Program-made: the position numbers and the translations under genes
Notes under the pieces: generated by a model
Told to the model about the DNA's origin: nothing
Databases searched by the model: none
What the model saw: only the letters and a program-made list of their open reading frames with translations
Origin: Schoenoplectus triqueter
Taxonomy: Eukaryota > Streptophyta > Magnoliopsida > Poales > Cyperaceae
Assembly: GCA_964058805.1 (NCBI GenBank)
Contig: CAXKVV010000830.1
Coordinates: 1 to 29,037 of the forward strand
Direction of reading: 5' to 3'
DNA length: 29,037 nucleotides
In this document: positions 11,504 to 22,094 of the stretch, piece after piece
Layout: every line of letters starts with the position of its first letter
How positions within the stretch are numbered: the first letter of the stretch is position 1

Positions 11504-11512
11504 CTATAAAAG
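11504..11512 (+). promoter_or_regulatory. TATA box of the LTR-like segment
   Basis: CTATAAAAG lies about 60 bases downstream of the last MYB-like motif and just before a change to less AT-biased sequence, as expected for a core promoter. Confidence 0.45.
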
Positions 11513-11960
11513 ACAATATATCCTCTCCTAAGTAGCATTTTTCATAGTCATACCCTGGCGTCAGCTTCTACACAGTCTAGACTAATGTCTAAGTGATTTT
11601 GATTTCAAGAGTGCTTTGCAATACCTTCATTGATTGAGATTTGTGAGATATTTGATAGTTTGCTAGTTAGCCTGTTTTGTTTATCCTTTGTGAGTGTTTA
11701 GAGATGTTGTCCTCATTTTTTTCCTTCATGAGTTTTAAGATGTTGTTTTCACTTTTCATTGGCTGACAGCTGTCCGTTTATTTGGTGTAAGAGATCGGAT
11801 GTTCACAGTTGTAAAAATAATTGTGGTGTTTAGTGATTCAACGCGATCGACTATTGTGCTTGTGGGTCCCAGAGACTAGACAATTGATAGCCGAACTCCG
11901 TTAAATCTCGTGTTTTCCTTCTCTCTTTTTAATTATTTATTTACTGTTATTGTGGTAGAA

Positions 11961-12820
11961 TCTAATTGTTAGATCCTTTAAAAATAATATTTTTTCACTA
12001 TATATTAATATGAGATTTAGAACAAAATTATCCATCAAATAAATTAATAGTCAATTATTTTTCAGTTTTTTTAAAAGAAAACTATATACTATAGAACTAT
12101 ATTTAAAAAAGAAAATATTATATTTTATAAATCATATTTATTAAATAATAAATTAATTTTATTTATAAATTTAAGGGTATTTGTAATTGATTTAGATAAA
12201 ATTATATCTAAATAAATTATATTATTTATTTATTTATAATAAAAACATAAAATATTTTTCAAATAAAAGAATTTCGCAGATCTTTTTTTTCTCTAGTTAA
12301 ACAAAATGACCCAAAAATCATTCCCGAAACTTAAGGGGCCGTTTGATAGATAGGTTTTATGGTAGGAAGTTTTGGTCCTAGTTTTTTATAACCACATACT
12401 GTTCGTTGCATAAAAGTAAAAACCATACAAAACTTAATTTGTCACGGAAGTCAATGAAAAATATGCAAAAAGAGACAACCTGGTTTTGAGAAAATTTACA
12501 CGGATTTATTTTTTTTACCTGCTGGCTTCTCCATTCAGAACATTGCATACCATGGTCTAATATCCAAAATCAATAAAAGACAGGTAAAAAGAGGCTAAAA
12601 CCTGAATTTGCTCGATGCATTTTTTCTTTGCTGGCTCTCGCCATCCATGTTCGCGCTCCGCTGTGAAATTAATAGAGTTTTGAAAATATAAATATTTGGT
12701 TAATATATTATTTTTAGTTAGGAGTTTGCTCCATATATTTTTGCATGTCCACAAAATAATCCCATATATTTTTCTTAAGGCTTAATTCTTAAAATATGTA
12801 ACTGTAACTCAATTCTGATT
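11961..12820. other. Gene-free AT-rich interval
   Basis: No gene seen. GGGGCCGTTTGATAG at about 12337 resembles the GGGGC-TGTTTGG type of MITE terminus, but no partner end was found. Confidence 0.35.
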
Positions 12821-13165
12821 TCTGAAGGAGAAGTGCAATTGACAGTTTTCATAAGAGAGTATTGCACTTTAGTTCAACAATCAACAATCTCATAAGTACA
12901 AAGATTGAGCATATTGGTATCACCAAACTGTACTAATTAATATCACTTCACAAGTTGTACCAGAGAACAAATTTTGTTGTTATTTGAATTTCAGCTGTGA
13001 TTTTTCCATCTCAACATGATGGTTTTTACATGATGAATTGCATCTATTTTCTTATAATACTGTATGAAGGTGAAGATGTGTAATTGACAGTTTAAAAATG
13101 AGTGACTAGTGAGAGTGTTGCTTTTGAGTTTAACAATCCCATAATACAAAGATTGAACATTCTGG
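12821..13165. repeat. Imperfect duplication of about 100 bp, spaced about 243 bp
   Basis: Copy A at about 12821-12921 and copy B at about 13063-13165 share in order TGAAGG-GAAG, AATTGACAGTTT, GAGAGT-TTGC, AACAATC, and TACAAAGATTGA-CAT. They are diverged but collinear and in the same orientation. No coding content was seen. Confidence 0.6.
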
Positions 13166-13820
13166 GATAAGCGAACATATAGATACAAACAATTACTTAG
13201 TAAGATAATTATAATTCTAAGACAAAGATAAAAATCATAATATATAATTTAAGCAGTTTGCAAAAAGAAAATGGAGAAGTATCATGCAAACAGTTTATAA
13301 AGGTACACAATATGTAAAAAAAATTAAAAAAATAACTTACATTTGTACTGGAATGAAAGCTGATGTGGCCAAATTCTTTCTTTTTTCTAATTGTAGTTTG
13401 TAGCGCCTGCACTAAAGACCATATTTTATAAATATATGTACATCATATAGTTACTTTTGGTATGATAATGTACATACTTTAATTTACAATGCACATATTA
13501 ATTGAAAGAGCAATAGAATAATACAATACCAGTAACTTGAGTGATGATTTATGAAGAAGTGTGCGACAGCTCCTGTTTGATTTTTTTTAAAAGGGAAAAC
13601 AAGGATAAAAGTTAGAATAATGACTAACGTCTGTAATGGTAAGAGTTAATAATAACCTAAAATAGTCTTTTATATTTCGCGTTCATTGACTTGTGTTCAA
13701 TTATTTGTGCATTGGTACCAATTGATTACCTATCTCGGTTGCTATTCTGACAAAGCAATATTTTTTACTTTCTAATGAAGAAAACAATTTTACTTTTTTT
13801 TTTTAAATAAAATAAAAAAA

Positions 13821-14020
13821 GGAGGTGAGGGGCTTTGCGGCGTCACTCATAGATGAAATTGTAAACAAAAAATGAAATAAATCTAGGTGAGAACACCATG
13901 AAGAAAAATTCATCTTTAAAAAAAAAAAATCAAAAGGAGGCCGGAGGCAGTGCAGCACCACTCTATGATGAAATTGTAAATAAAAATGAAAAAAAAATTG
14001 GGTGGGAGCACCTTTTAGTT
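13821..14020. repeat. Imperfect tandem duplication, period about 115 bp
   Basis: Copy 1 starts GGAGGTGAGGGGC at 13821 and copy 2 starts GGAGGCCGGAGGC at about 13936. Both continue with a GC-rich patch, GATGAAATTGTAAA, an A-rich tract and GGTG-GAG/AACACC. The GC-rich part stands out from the flanks. Confidence 0.65.
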
Positions 14021-14385
14021 AGTACTTCCATGTAGCTATATGAATCTCCTTTCCTACAAAGCTTTGTAGGTTGATGTTACTAATAAATAGTTAAATAGAT
14101 TCAGAAAAATTCTTAACAAACAGTGAAAATGGCAGAAAAATAATGTATTTACCGTTAATATTACTTGATTGGAGAAGATTCTCAGAAAATTTTGCTGGAC
14201 CGGTTATCTAATTTGCGTGACTCTCTCTTTATTTATTTATTTTTATTGTAGAACGATTCAGAAATATCAGCATCATCTAAAGTCTAGAGTCTGTAATTTA
14301 ATCTCTATTTTTAATTTGTTCTCTGCGCTACGGGAAACCAAATGAAAGACTGCGATATGAGAGACTAAATGAATTAACGGTCCAA

Positions 14386-14841
14386 ATGATTTTACTGTTC
14401 CAAACTTCAGCAATGCTATTCAAAATTAAAAGAACGAACGGCCCTAAAAAAACACGAACGGGCCCTAAAACAACAAACAACAAAACCTCCCACTGCATCT
14501 GCTCTTGTAACCCAAACCCTAGCGTCCTCCTTCCGACTCCGACTCCGACTCGGACTCCTCTCTCAGTGACTCTCGCTTCTCGCCTCTCGACACTTTCTCC
14601 AAACTCTGGCCTATTTCTCTCTGCGGCTGAGTATGGTCACGAGTGGCGATCGGTGGTGCGTGGCGGTCTGAGGCACACCCTGTGCGCACGAAGACGAAAG
14701 ACGACCTCCCTTACTGCGTGCACGACTAATTTTGCACTCCTAACTCGCTCGAACTCGCTCTTTTCCACTCCTATTGCGAAAGACTAATTTTTAGCGTCCT
14801 TACTTTCAGCTTTTAGAAAAACATTCTTTATTCAAAAAAGC
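14386..14841 (+). promoter_or_regulatory. 5' leader region of the REB1-like gene, with telo-box
   Basis: CT-rich leader-like sequence directly upstream of the coding start. It contains the telo-box AAACCCTA at 14514-14521 and pyrimidine patches such as TCCTTCCGACTCCGACTCC. Telo-boxes are enriched in promoters and leaders of plant ribosome-biogenesis and translation genes, which fits a Pol I factor. An open frame of 133 codons runs through this stretch (14386-14787) but has no recognisable domain, and its start lies in AT-rich DNA. TTTCAG near 14805 could be a leader-intron acceptor. Confidence 0.5.
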
Positions 14842-17800
14842 ATGCTGGTGGGCAAAAGCGTCAACGAAATTAAATACAAGCAAAAAAAGGGCAAAGAGGA
14901 GAAGGCTCCAACAGAGGCTGAATCTGGTGAAGATGGCCAATTTGAAGAAAAAATGGATGGAAAAATAGAAAAGAAAGAGAAAGTTAAGAAGGAAGAGTTG
15001 AGATCACATGGTACTGATTCCACTTCTAGGCTTAGTAAAAAGATAAAGGGAACTGCAATGGATGGAAGGAAAGAGAAGAAAAAGAAAAGGAAGAAGGAAG
15101 AGTTTGGATCAGAGGGTAGTGATGTCACTTCTAGGGTCAGTCGAGATATGGAGGAAAGTGAAGTGGATATGGTTGAGAAGAAAAACAATAAAAGGAAGAG
15201 AGTAGTTTATGGAGAAGATTTAGGGAATAAAGAGAAGAACATGAGAATGAGCGAGGGTAACAGTGCCAGTTTAGATAAGGCTATTCATGATGATGAAATG
15301 GTTGATCTTTCTCATGAAAATTTAAAAAAGAAAAAGAAGGGCAAAAGTTTGAGGGATGCAGGTGCTATTGAACTGGAGGAGGGAAGTAATAAAGAAAGAA
15401 GAGATGACAAGATACAGGAGAGAGAGAAAGACAAATATGAGGTTGAAAAGAAAATGAAAATGAAGAAGAAAGACAACAGCGGGAGTTCTGGTTACATAGA
15501 GAAGGAAATCAATGAGGAGGATGAGAAGGCAGAGTATATGGGAAATGAAGAAGATGATAAACAAACAAAAGAAGGAAGCAAGAAAAATAAGCGGATCATG
15601 AAGGCATCCAAATCAGAAGAGAAAGATGAGAGTGAAAACAAAGGTAAACAGAAGGAGACAGCAACTGGAAATAATGAGGCAAAGAATGATAAAAATAGAA
15701 AGGAAAGCAAAAAAGTGCATTTTTCAGATGAAGTAAAAGTGTTTTCTGCACCAAGTGACAGTGAACAGAAAACAAAGCACAATAAGACTAAGAAGAGAGA
15801 TGAATGTGAGGGCGTGGTATGGGGTGAGAGATTTACTAAAGAAGAAGATATGATGCTTCTAAAAGCTATTGATGATTATATACAGGTTTCTAATTTTAAC
15901 TCTTTTCTTTTGTGCATTTCCCTAGTTATGTTTCATGAAGTGGCTTGGTGCAGTTTTGCAGTTAAGATTACTCAATTTTTAATTATGCCTAATTATGGTA
16001 ATACTTTGCATCCAATTTCCTGTCAAATTTCATAATGCTTAATGAGGCTTAGTTAGGCAGTGGAGCTTTCTTACTGGTCTTTAGTTTTCTGCTGGAATGG
16101 ATGGATCCACTTCACTTGAGTCTTAATTGCAAGTTACTGAACACACAATCATGATCAATACTGGTATATGAGATGGATGCTGTCATATTCATCTAATGGC
16201 CATAGGACCTGTTGGAGATTTTATTTTAATTTCTTTTGTTTCATTTATTGTGCATAATATTTTGTATACTCTTATGTTTTATAGGTTAAGCAACTGGGAG
16301 AAAATGGACGTGAGATGATTTATAATTGCCAGAAGCACAGGAAGCTGCTGAAGGGTTGTTGGAAGGAAATCGGTAAGCCTTGAACACCCTCCTTAGTTTT
16401 CATTGTTACCTCAGGCCTTTAGTAATTGCCATTGCAAATGATTTTGTTCTTTTAGTTACCTCTGTGAGTGAGACCTCCTTTTGCAAGATAAAAATTTCAG
16501 CAGTGAACAAACATTACATCCTTGTGATAATTGCAGCCTGTTGCTTGCCGTACCGCCCTTATTATGCGATATATTTAAGGGGCCGGAATAGGCTTCGGAG
16601 AAATGCAACTGAATGGACATCTGAAGACTATGAAAATCTCAAACAGTTAGTATAATATTTATTGCACTAAGTTTTGCTCAAGTTATTTACTTTTAGAATG
16701 ATTGAGGTCCTGCATAATAAATGATGACCTTTACTTGGTCTGCAAGTGGTTATTTTCTTTTCTTTTGGTATTCTTGTTTATTTGAAAGAATTGTGTGAAC
16801 CTGGTGTCTTTATATCAGCTTCTGTCCAGTGCCCCGCAGGCTGTTTACATCTTGTAAGCTTTTGTCTAACCACCCAGGTCGCATGCTGTTTTTGTGAGGT
16901 AAATTGGTTGGTTATTTTCTGTGTTTGAAACTAGGATTCTGAAACTATGTTTTGAAACAAAATAGGAGATGCCATTATATTTCAAAAGGGACGTCCTTTT
17001 TGGTCATAACCTGATGTTTATGCTTAAAATGGATCAGGCTGTGGAACTATAAACTGATGATACATGTATATATAAACACATCTTATATAACACTTGACCC
17101 AAACATACGGAATGAAACTGTTAATGCATTGCTTTGAATTTCTTGTTCTGTAATTTATTTCTTTTGTGTATAGGTTTCAAGCTGCACATGGTAATGACTG
17201 GAAATCATTTGGCGATTTATATTTCAAGAATTATCGCTCTGTAAAAGATGCCTGGCGAAGACATAAACTTGCAAAAGAGATGAATGGTTTAGTTTTTCTG
17301 TTATTTTCATTATCATTGAATGATATTTCAGTACAGACTTTTTCTGAGGTAAATAGGCAGGTGCCCGCTTCAATCTTTTTGAAACAAATAAAAACACCAG
17401 TGGGTGCTTGAACCTCCACCTTTAGAAAACAACCCAAGGGTTTGATTGTTAGGTCAACCATGTGCTTATTTCAGAACAGATCAATTTTAGACATGCAGCA
17501 TGAAAACCAGGAAATTTTATGTGCATCTTCAAATGAGCAGCACTAAATTTCTGGAATTGCAATACGAAGCTTCATTTCTATAAGCTCGTGCATGGGTTCA
17601 TTGAAATATTAGTACATCTGTCACTTTGACAAGTAAAAAATAAAGTTGTGCTTAATCATATCCAAGGTTTTAAAATGCAGATTTCAATATGCGTGCGGTT
17701 GACCACTGCATAGTGCATATATGACATGCGGGTGCATATGTGGTTCAGTATGCGGATTTCATATGCGGATATATATTCTAAAAAAATTTATAATATTTGA

Positions 17801-20800
17801 ATTAATCATTTATTTTTGAAGAATTTTAATGTAAAATAAGAAAATATAATACGATATTAATATAATTTTGAATATTTTGCATGAAAAATATAATATAATT
17901 AATTTTATAGGCTTAATACGATAAATATTTTAAAAAATAATGCGCATTGTTAAATATACGGATGCATACTCTTATGCATGCGGTATCGCACTGCATAAGT
18001 ATAAACGGACCGCATATGTGGCTATGCGGCCGCATTTAAAACAATGATCATATCAATTTGATTGATCTGAAATTGAGTTTGGTAGTGTATTATCAAATTT
18101 TCCTGGATTAAGTGATTAACCAATTTGTATGCATTAAACGCTATAGGACATTGGAGACAAGAGGAGTACCAAGCTTTATTTGACCTAGTCAACTTGGACT
18201 TGAAGTTGAAAGCCTTCTCCAAGGAACCTGAAACACATCATGTGGTTAGTGCTCTCTTTTCTTCCCCCTTAAAACTCCTTTCTTGGCCTTCACATGTTAA
18301 TATACATTAATGTATGCATGCATACATTAATGTAATCCGCACATGATTTTTCTTTACCTTTTCTTTTTTTTTTGTATATGGATGAACCTCCATGTGTGAA
18401 TTGTAGATTCCTAGACAACCAATGATATGGTCTATATTGTACCAATATTAAATCTTTCACACATCCATCCTTTTTTAATAGTTATGGGACAATATATCTT
18501 GGGAAGCAATAAGTGACAAGTTAGAAACAAGAAATCATTCTGCATGCTGTGTGAAGTGGTATGTTTCAGCATGATTATATCTTCTGCTACTTACAAACTG
18601 ATGCTAAAATTTCAGCAATAAATTAGCAATACTATGCGGTATATGTTTGATTGGTCCAGTCGAGTCCTTGAGTATTCTGAACTTGCTTTTTTGATAGAGA
18701 AGGTTTTGTTCTTTACTGACTAGCACTATCCCAAAATGAATGATCTTCTGGCTGATAATTAGATGGAGTTTTGCTAATTATTGTTTGTTTTATTTAGATT
18801 ATGTAAAATTAAAACATAATCCCTACTTCAGCTAGCAATAAATGTAAATATTTAATAATTTTTTTAGGCTTGCACTCCATTTTTGACTAAAGACTTCTTA
18901 ATAACACCATCTATGTTCAAAATTTTGAATTGTTAATAATACATTGGTACACTGGCCTGTCACTCAGATAATATAAATACTGTGGCTGGGTTGCTTAGGT
19001 ACAATCAACTGACCTCACCGTTGGTTCGTGATAATCTGTGGGCTGACACTGATGATTATCGATTGATAACAGCGTAAGTCTCTTGCTTCTCTCATCATTT
19101 CTCTACTTCTGTCTTTGTCCCCTCTTGTATGCATTCTAGCTATAAGGTTGTCAATTCTTGATCTGACCTGATAGTTTGATCTGACCAGATATGACCCATA
19201 GAAAAAATCAGTCAGGTATGAGTCCAGTAGTTTGGCCCATCTTAAACGGGTCGGGCTGGGTTAACCTGTTTGGTCAAGCATTTTTTGTATTTAGTTTGAA
19301 ATTTAGAATATTAAGATGTTTAATTTATACAATGATTAAAATTAATTGATAAAAATCCATTTTTTATCTTTAAACTCTTGCATTTGATTCAAATTGCCCC
19401 CTGAACTTTTTTTATTCAAATAGGCCCCCAAACTATTTGAGTTGGTTCAAATGACCACCTCCATACAATTTACTGTTAGCTCCACGTTTCTCTTTCTTCC
19501 CCAATCCTCACTTCTTTTACGTTACTGTGAGTTTTATTCTTTTTTTCTTATTTGTTGGTTCATTCGCATGTCCTCTTCCCTCTTTTTTTATCATATGATA
19601 AAATGAGCTGAGTCTCATCTCCTCTCTCTCTATGCTCTTCTCTCTATTCTTCTTACCGATCAAATATTGACTGCTCATTTCAATTTAAGATTATAAAATA
19701 TGTTACTTTTAGCTTAGCTCGGTGTTGATTTATTACAATTTGCGGATCCTTTTGCATTTTAGTGGGGATTAGCAAAAATATGCACACTTTCTATTCAAAT
19801 TTCTTCTTGTTGAAACTGTCAATGAAATATGGCAAAACTATAAAATTATGTCAAAGGCCAAAAATAATTTGGGATTGCATGGTCAAATAGTGACTGATTT
19901 CAGATTGCATACAAAATCAATCCCAACAAAATAATTTTTAAATTCAATACTCATGATTTCTAGCTTTCACTATTCATTTATATTTTGTTTTTCTCAATTC
20001 TCACCTGCTTATTAAGGGCAATTAACTACAAGTACATTGTTCTAAGTAATTATAGATCATAGGTAACTACTGTTACTTTTAAAAAAAATAATTATAGATC
20101 ATTTGTGTTTCTTAAGAATAATTGATGCAGCAATATTGCTTGATTCCGGATTTACAATGTTTCTCCATCAGAAGTTGTGTCAAGCAGAAAAAAATTATGC
20201 GATGATGGAGAAACAAAATAGTCGGTGCTTGCTGATGACAAATGAAGGAATGATGCAATTTTTGGATTATATGATTAATTAGGATTACCAAAGTTGCGTT
20301 ATCCAGCAAATATAAAGTTCTATCAGGAATGATTAAATGTTGCATGTTTAAACGTTTTTTACTCTTATGTACAAATATATTCAGTATTATTCTTCTCACC
20401 ATGCACCCATGTCTGTGCAAAGCAGATATAGGTATTAAAACTTGGAGGGATGCAAGAATAAGGAGCACATATTAATATTTCCAAGGTTAAAGCTGAAACG
20501 ATGAGATGAAAAGAGTGCAACATAAAGAATGGGAAAAAAATGGAAAGAGAAGTGTGGAAGAAAAAGAATTAATGGAATGAAGGGTTATATGAACCAACTT
20601 CAAGAGTTTAGGGGGTGATTTGGATCAAGTACTGTTCAGGGAGAAAATTCAACATACTTTTCTTGAATTAATTATATGTTAATTGAGACTTAGTTGCAGC
20701 CTGTCAAATCAAGGAATTTCAAACTGAGTTGGATTGGGTTAGGTAAAAAGATAATAAAATAATGCTTCAACCCAAATATGACCAATCGACACACCAAATT

Positions 20801-20906
20801 CTTGCACCAATGCACTGACATATCATTGATTTTGTAAATGTAGGCTGCAGAAGGTAGATGCCAGCTGTGTAGAAGAAGTAGACTGGGACAGTATCCTTCC
20901 ACATAG
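14842..20906 (+). CDS. SANT/Myb-repeat DNA-binding protein, REB1/TTF1-type Pol I termination factor (3' end not found)
   Basis: Exons: 14842-15885, 16285-16372, 16537-16645, 17174-17286, 18147-18244, 18482-18558, 18999-19073, 20844-20906. All are GT-AG and join in frame to about 555 residues. Residues 1-325 are Lys/Glu-rich and disordered-looking, with basic nuclear-localisation-like clusters (e.g. KEKKKKRKK near 77-85) and a KVHF motif at 291-294. A triple SANT/Myb module follows: repeat 1 from W327 through LGENGREMIYNCQKHR and CWKEI; repeat 2 with W404, W423, W441 and FKNYRSVKDAWRRHK; repeat 3 with GHWRQEEYQALFDLV, W486, W491 and VKWYNQL (W510). Exon 8 ends VDWDSILPHR with the last codon split. 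Yeast Reb1 and mammalian TTF-I bind rDNA terminators and block forks; that role is inferred here. The Met at 14842 opens the long frame. A final exon of perhaps 30-60 residues should follow but none was recognised before 22095. Confidence 0.87.
17663..18046. mobile_element. hAT-type MITE in intron 4 with perfect 8-bp target duplication
   Basis: A 384-bp non-coding element flanked by ATCATATC at 17655-17662 and again at 18047-18054. It begins CAAGGTTTTAAAATGC and ends GCATTTAAAACAATG, so the termini are inverted repeats. The ends are rich in ATGCGG/CCGCAT words in opposite orientation, and the centre is very AT-rich. It lies wholly inside the intron between the second SANT repeat and the third and does not disturb splice sites. 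Confidence 0.88.
18303..18334. repeat. Perfect 32-bp palindrome in intron 5
   Basis: The 16-base arm TACATTAATGTATGCA is followed with no spacer by its exact reverse complement. The centre is TGCATGCA, containing the RY element CATGCA recognised by B3-domain factors of the ABI3/LEC2/FUS3 class. Function unknown. Confidence 0.85.
19160..19290. repeat. GGGTCGGG-type repeat remnant in intron 7
   Basis: Words such as GATCTGACCTGATAG, GACCCATAG and AAACGGGTCGGGCTGGGTT resemble the interior of the hAT MITE at 3943-4389. No complete termini or target duplication were identified, so it is probably a decayed copy. Confidence 0.3.
19370..20641. mobile_element. Non-autonomous DNA element (about 1.27 kb) with terminal inverted repeats in intron 7
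   Basis: The left arm at 19386-19407 (GATTCAAATTGCCCCCTGAA) pairs with the reverse complement of 20605-20626 (GATCCAAATCACCCCCTAAA), 18 of 22 matching. Further in, left AGTTGGTTCAAATGACC and right AGTTGGTTCATATAACC pair again, and both arms then become CT-rich. No transposase was seen between them, and no target duplication was found at the ends I could define. Boundaries are approximate. It sits just before the last visible exon. Confidence 0.6.
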
Positions 20907-21009
20907 GTTGAATTTTCTTTCTTTTTTTGAAAGAAAGTGACCTTTAGGCTTCAGGTCATAGATGCAGAGGTTCGAACCAAAAAAAAAAACCAAAGAAACC
21001 AAGCAACCT

Positions 21010-21034
21010 CCCCCCCCCCCCCCCCCCCCCCCCC
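21010..21034. repeat. Poly-C run (25 bases)
   Basis: The second long C homopolymer of the window. It lies after an A-rich patch that follows GGTTCGAACC. It makes a spurious poly-proline frame on the + strand and a poly-glycine frame on the - strand. Confidence 0.9.
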
Positions 21035-21192
21035 ACAACAAAAATAAAGAAAAGGAACCATTATCCACCAATACAAATTATCACATCACATTAATCAGAC
21101 ACCGAAAGTTTAGTTATCAGCTTCATGATCCATGTTCACAGCATCCTCCAGTCTTATCTTCTGAAATCAAATCCACCACAGCAGGAGGGATC

Positions 21193-21390
21193 ACATCAAG
21201 AGTGCCACCTGTCCAAGAAAAATAAAGATGATATTAAAAGAGATGCCATAGAAACTAATGATTTATGTTGAGCATTTTGGAAAGTAACTTGGTTCCTATC
21301 CAACCAAATTAAATAATCGTTGCCTTGCCCAGTTGCCCAATTTTTTTTCGCATCCCCTTGCAATTTCAAACAACTTACCCACAAAAGAGA
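21193..21390 (-). pseudogene. Possible 3' tail of a LINE-type non-LTR retrotransposon
   Basis: The - strand frame reads NDYLIWLDRNQVTFQN followed by a hydrophobic stretch ending LFFLDRW. This resembles the IW-x-ERN-x-x-F motif near the C-terminus of plant LINE ORF2 proteins, after the zf-RVT domain. The rest of ORF2 is absent and no clear poly(A) tail was seen, so the assignment is tentative. Confidence 0.4.
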
Positions 21391-22094
21391 AATAGAAGTG
21401 TTAAACTACAAAACCTGAAAAATCTGATATCCATTAGCCAATTATATTTGCCTATTGAGCAGCTTGATCTCTCTCTCTCTCATGTTGGTTTCCCCCCTAG
21501 TTGAACAACTACGGTGATCTGGGACAAATTTTAAGGAATGGAGTTTGTGGCCGAGGCAAAAATGTTATATGTCAAATTGCAATTATATCACTTTCTTGAA
21601 TAATGAAATGTGCTCTGTTCTTACTGATGTCTACTATGGGGGTCATGTAATGGGTGGGTACATATATGGTTTGTTGCATACATTCTTCCTTCTGCTAATT
21701 CGAAGGACATTTATTATGGCCTACTGCGTGTAACTGAAGTGGGAGGCCCTTGATTTTGTCCATCTATTCACACATTTGTAGGTAATAAGATAAATGAGAT
21801 TAAAAAAAATGGTAGGTTAAGAAACTTCTATCAGAGTAAATTTTGTTGTGGATAAGATACAATCTGGCTTTTAAGGAATTGGTGTTATATTGCACCAGAC
21901 GGTTTTTTGTAGTAAAAAAGGATGTGAAATTGGTTTTATGATATGAATGCGGATGGTACATTTGGGTTGAGTCATCTTACTGGAACAAGTGTTTTGGACT
22001 AAAGATTGCTAAAACACAATTATACCGGAGCGTTCTTTTCACTGAAATAAAAAGTGTATGATCTTGTGAACAAAGATTACTGGTGCTCGTACAT

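Larger units (their letters stand above)
11185..11960 (+). mobile_element. LTR-like promoter segment with MYB-motif array
   Basis: The segment begins TGTCCTAACCGTTG and has the order of an LTR: an upstream repeat-rich part (11190-11450), a TATA box CTATAAAAG at 11504-11512, then a GC-richer transcribed-leader-like part to about 11960, with phrases such as GTGCTTGTGGGTCCC. I could not find the second LTR, a primer-binding site, a polypurine tract or a target duplication, so it may be a solo or truncated LTR of + orientation. The right boundary is uncertain. Confidence 0.4.
20907..22094. other. Interval after the last visible REB1-like exon
   Basis: No exon continuing the REB1-like protein was recognised here; a piece containing the expected C-x-x-x-W motif did not appear in the required phase after a plausible acceptor. 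The interval holds a poly-C run and a possible LINE tail, so it is probably an intron or 3' flank expanded by insertions. Confidence 0.4.

Noticed and set aside
14386..14787. 133-codon open frame upstream of the REB1-like coding start
   Set aside because: Ser/Thr/Arg-rich composition follows from CT-rich leader DNA; no domain is visible and its start lies in AT-rich promoter-like sequence. Treated as leader.
14832..15782. Antisense open frames rich in Ser, Leu and Phe across exon 1
   Set aside because: They are the mirror of a Lys/Glu-rich coding exon (AAG/GAA reversed gives CTT/TTC) and carry no independent motif.
20969..20978. GGTTCGAACC, resembling a tRNA T-loop / Pol III B box
   Set aside because: No A box at the right distance and no cloverleaf could be drawn, so neither a tRNA nor a tRNA-derived SINE is supported.
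20823..21225. Poly-proline and poly-glycine frames
   Set aside because: Generated by the 25-base C homopolymer; no protein features outside it.
21470..21580. Candidate terminal exon of the REB1-like gene after CCCCCCTAG
   Set aside because: The frame required by the exon 8 split codon gives a stop within a few codons and no match to the expected C-terminal pattern.
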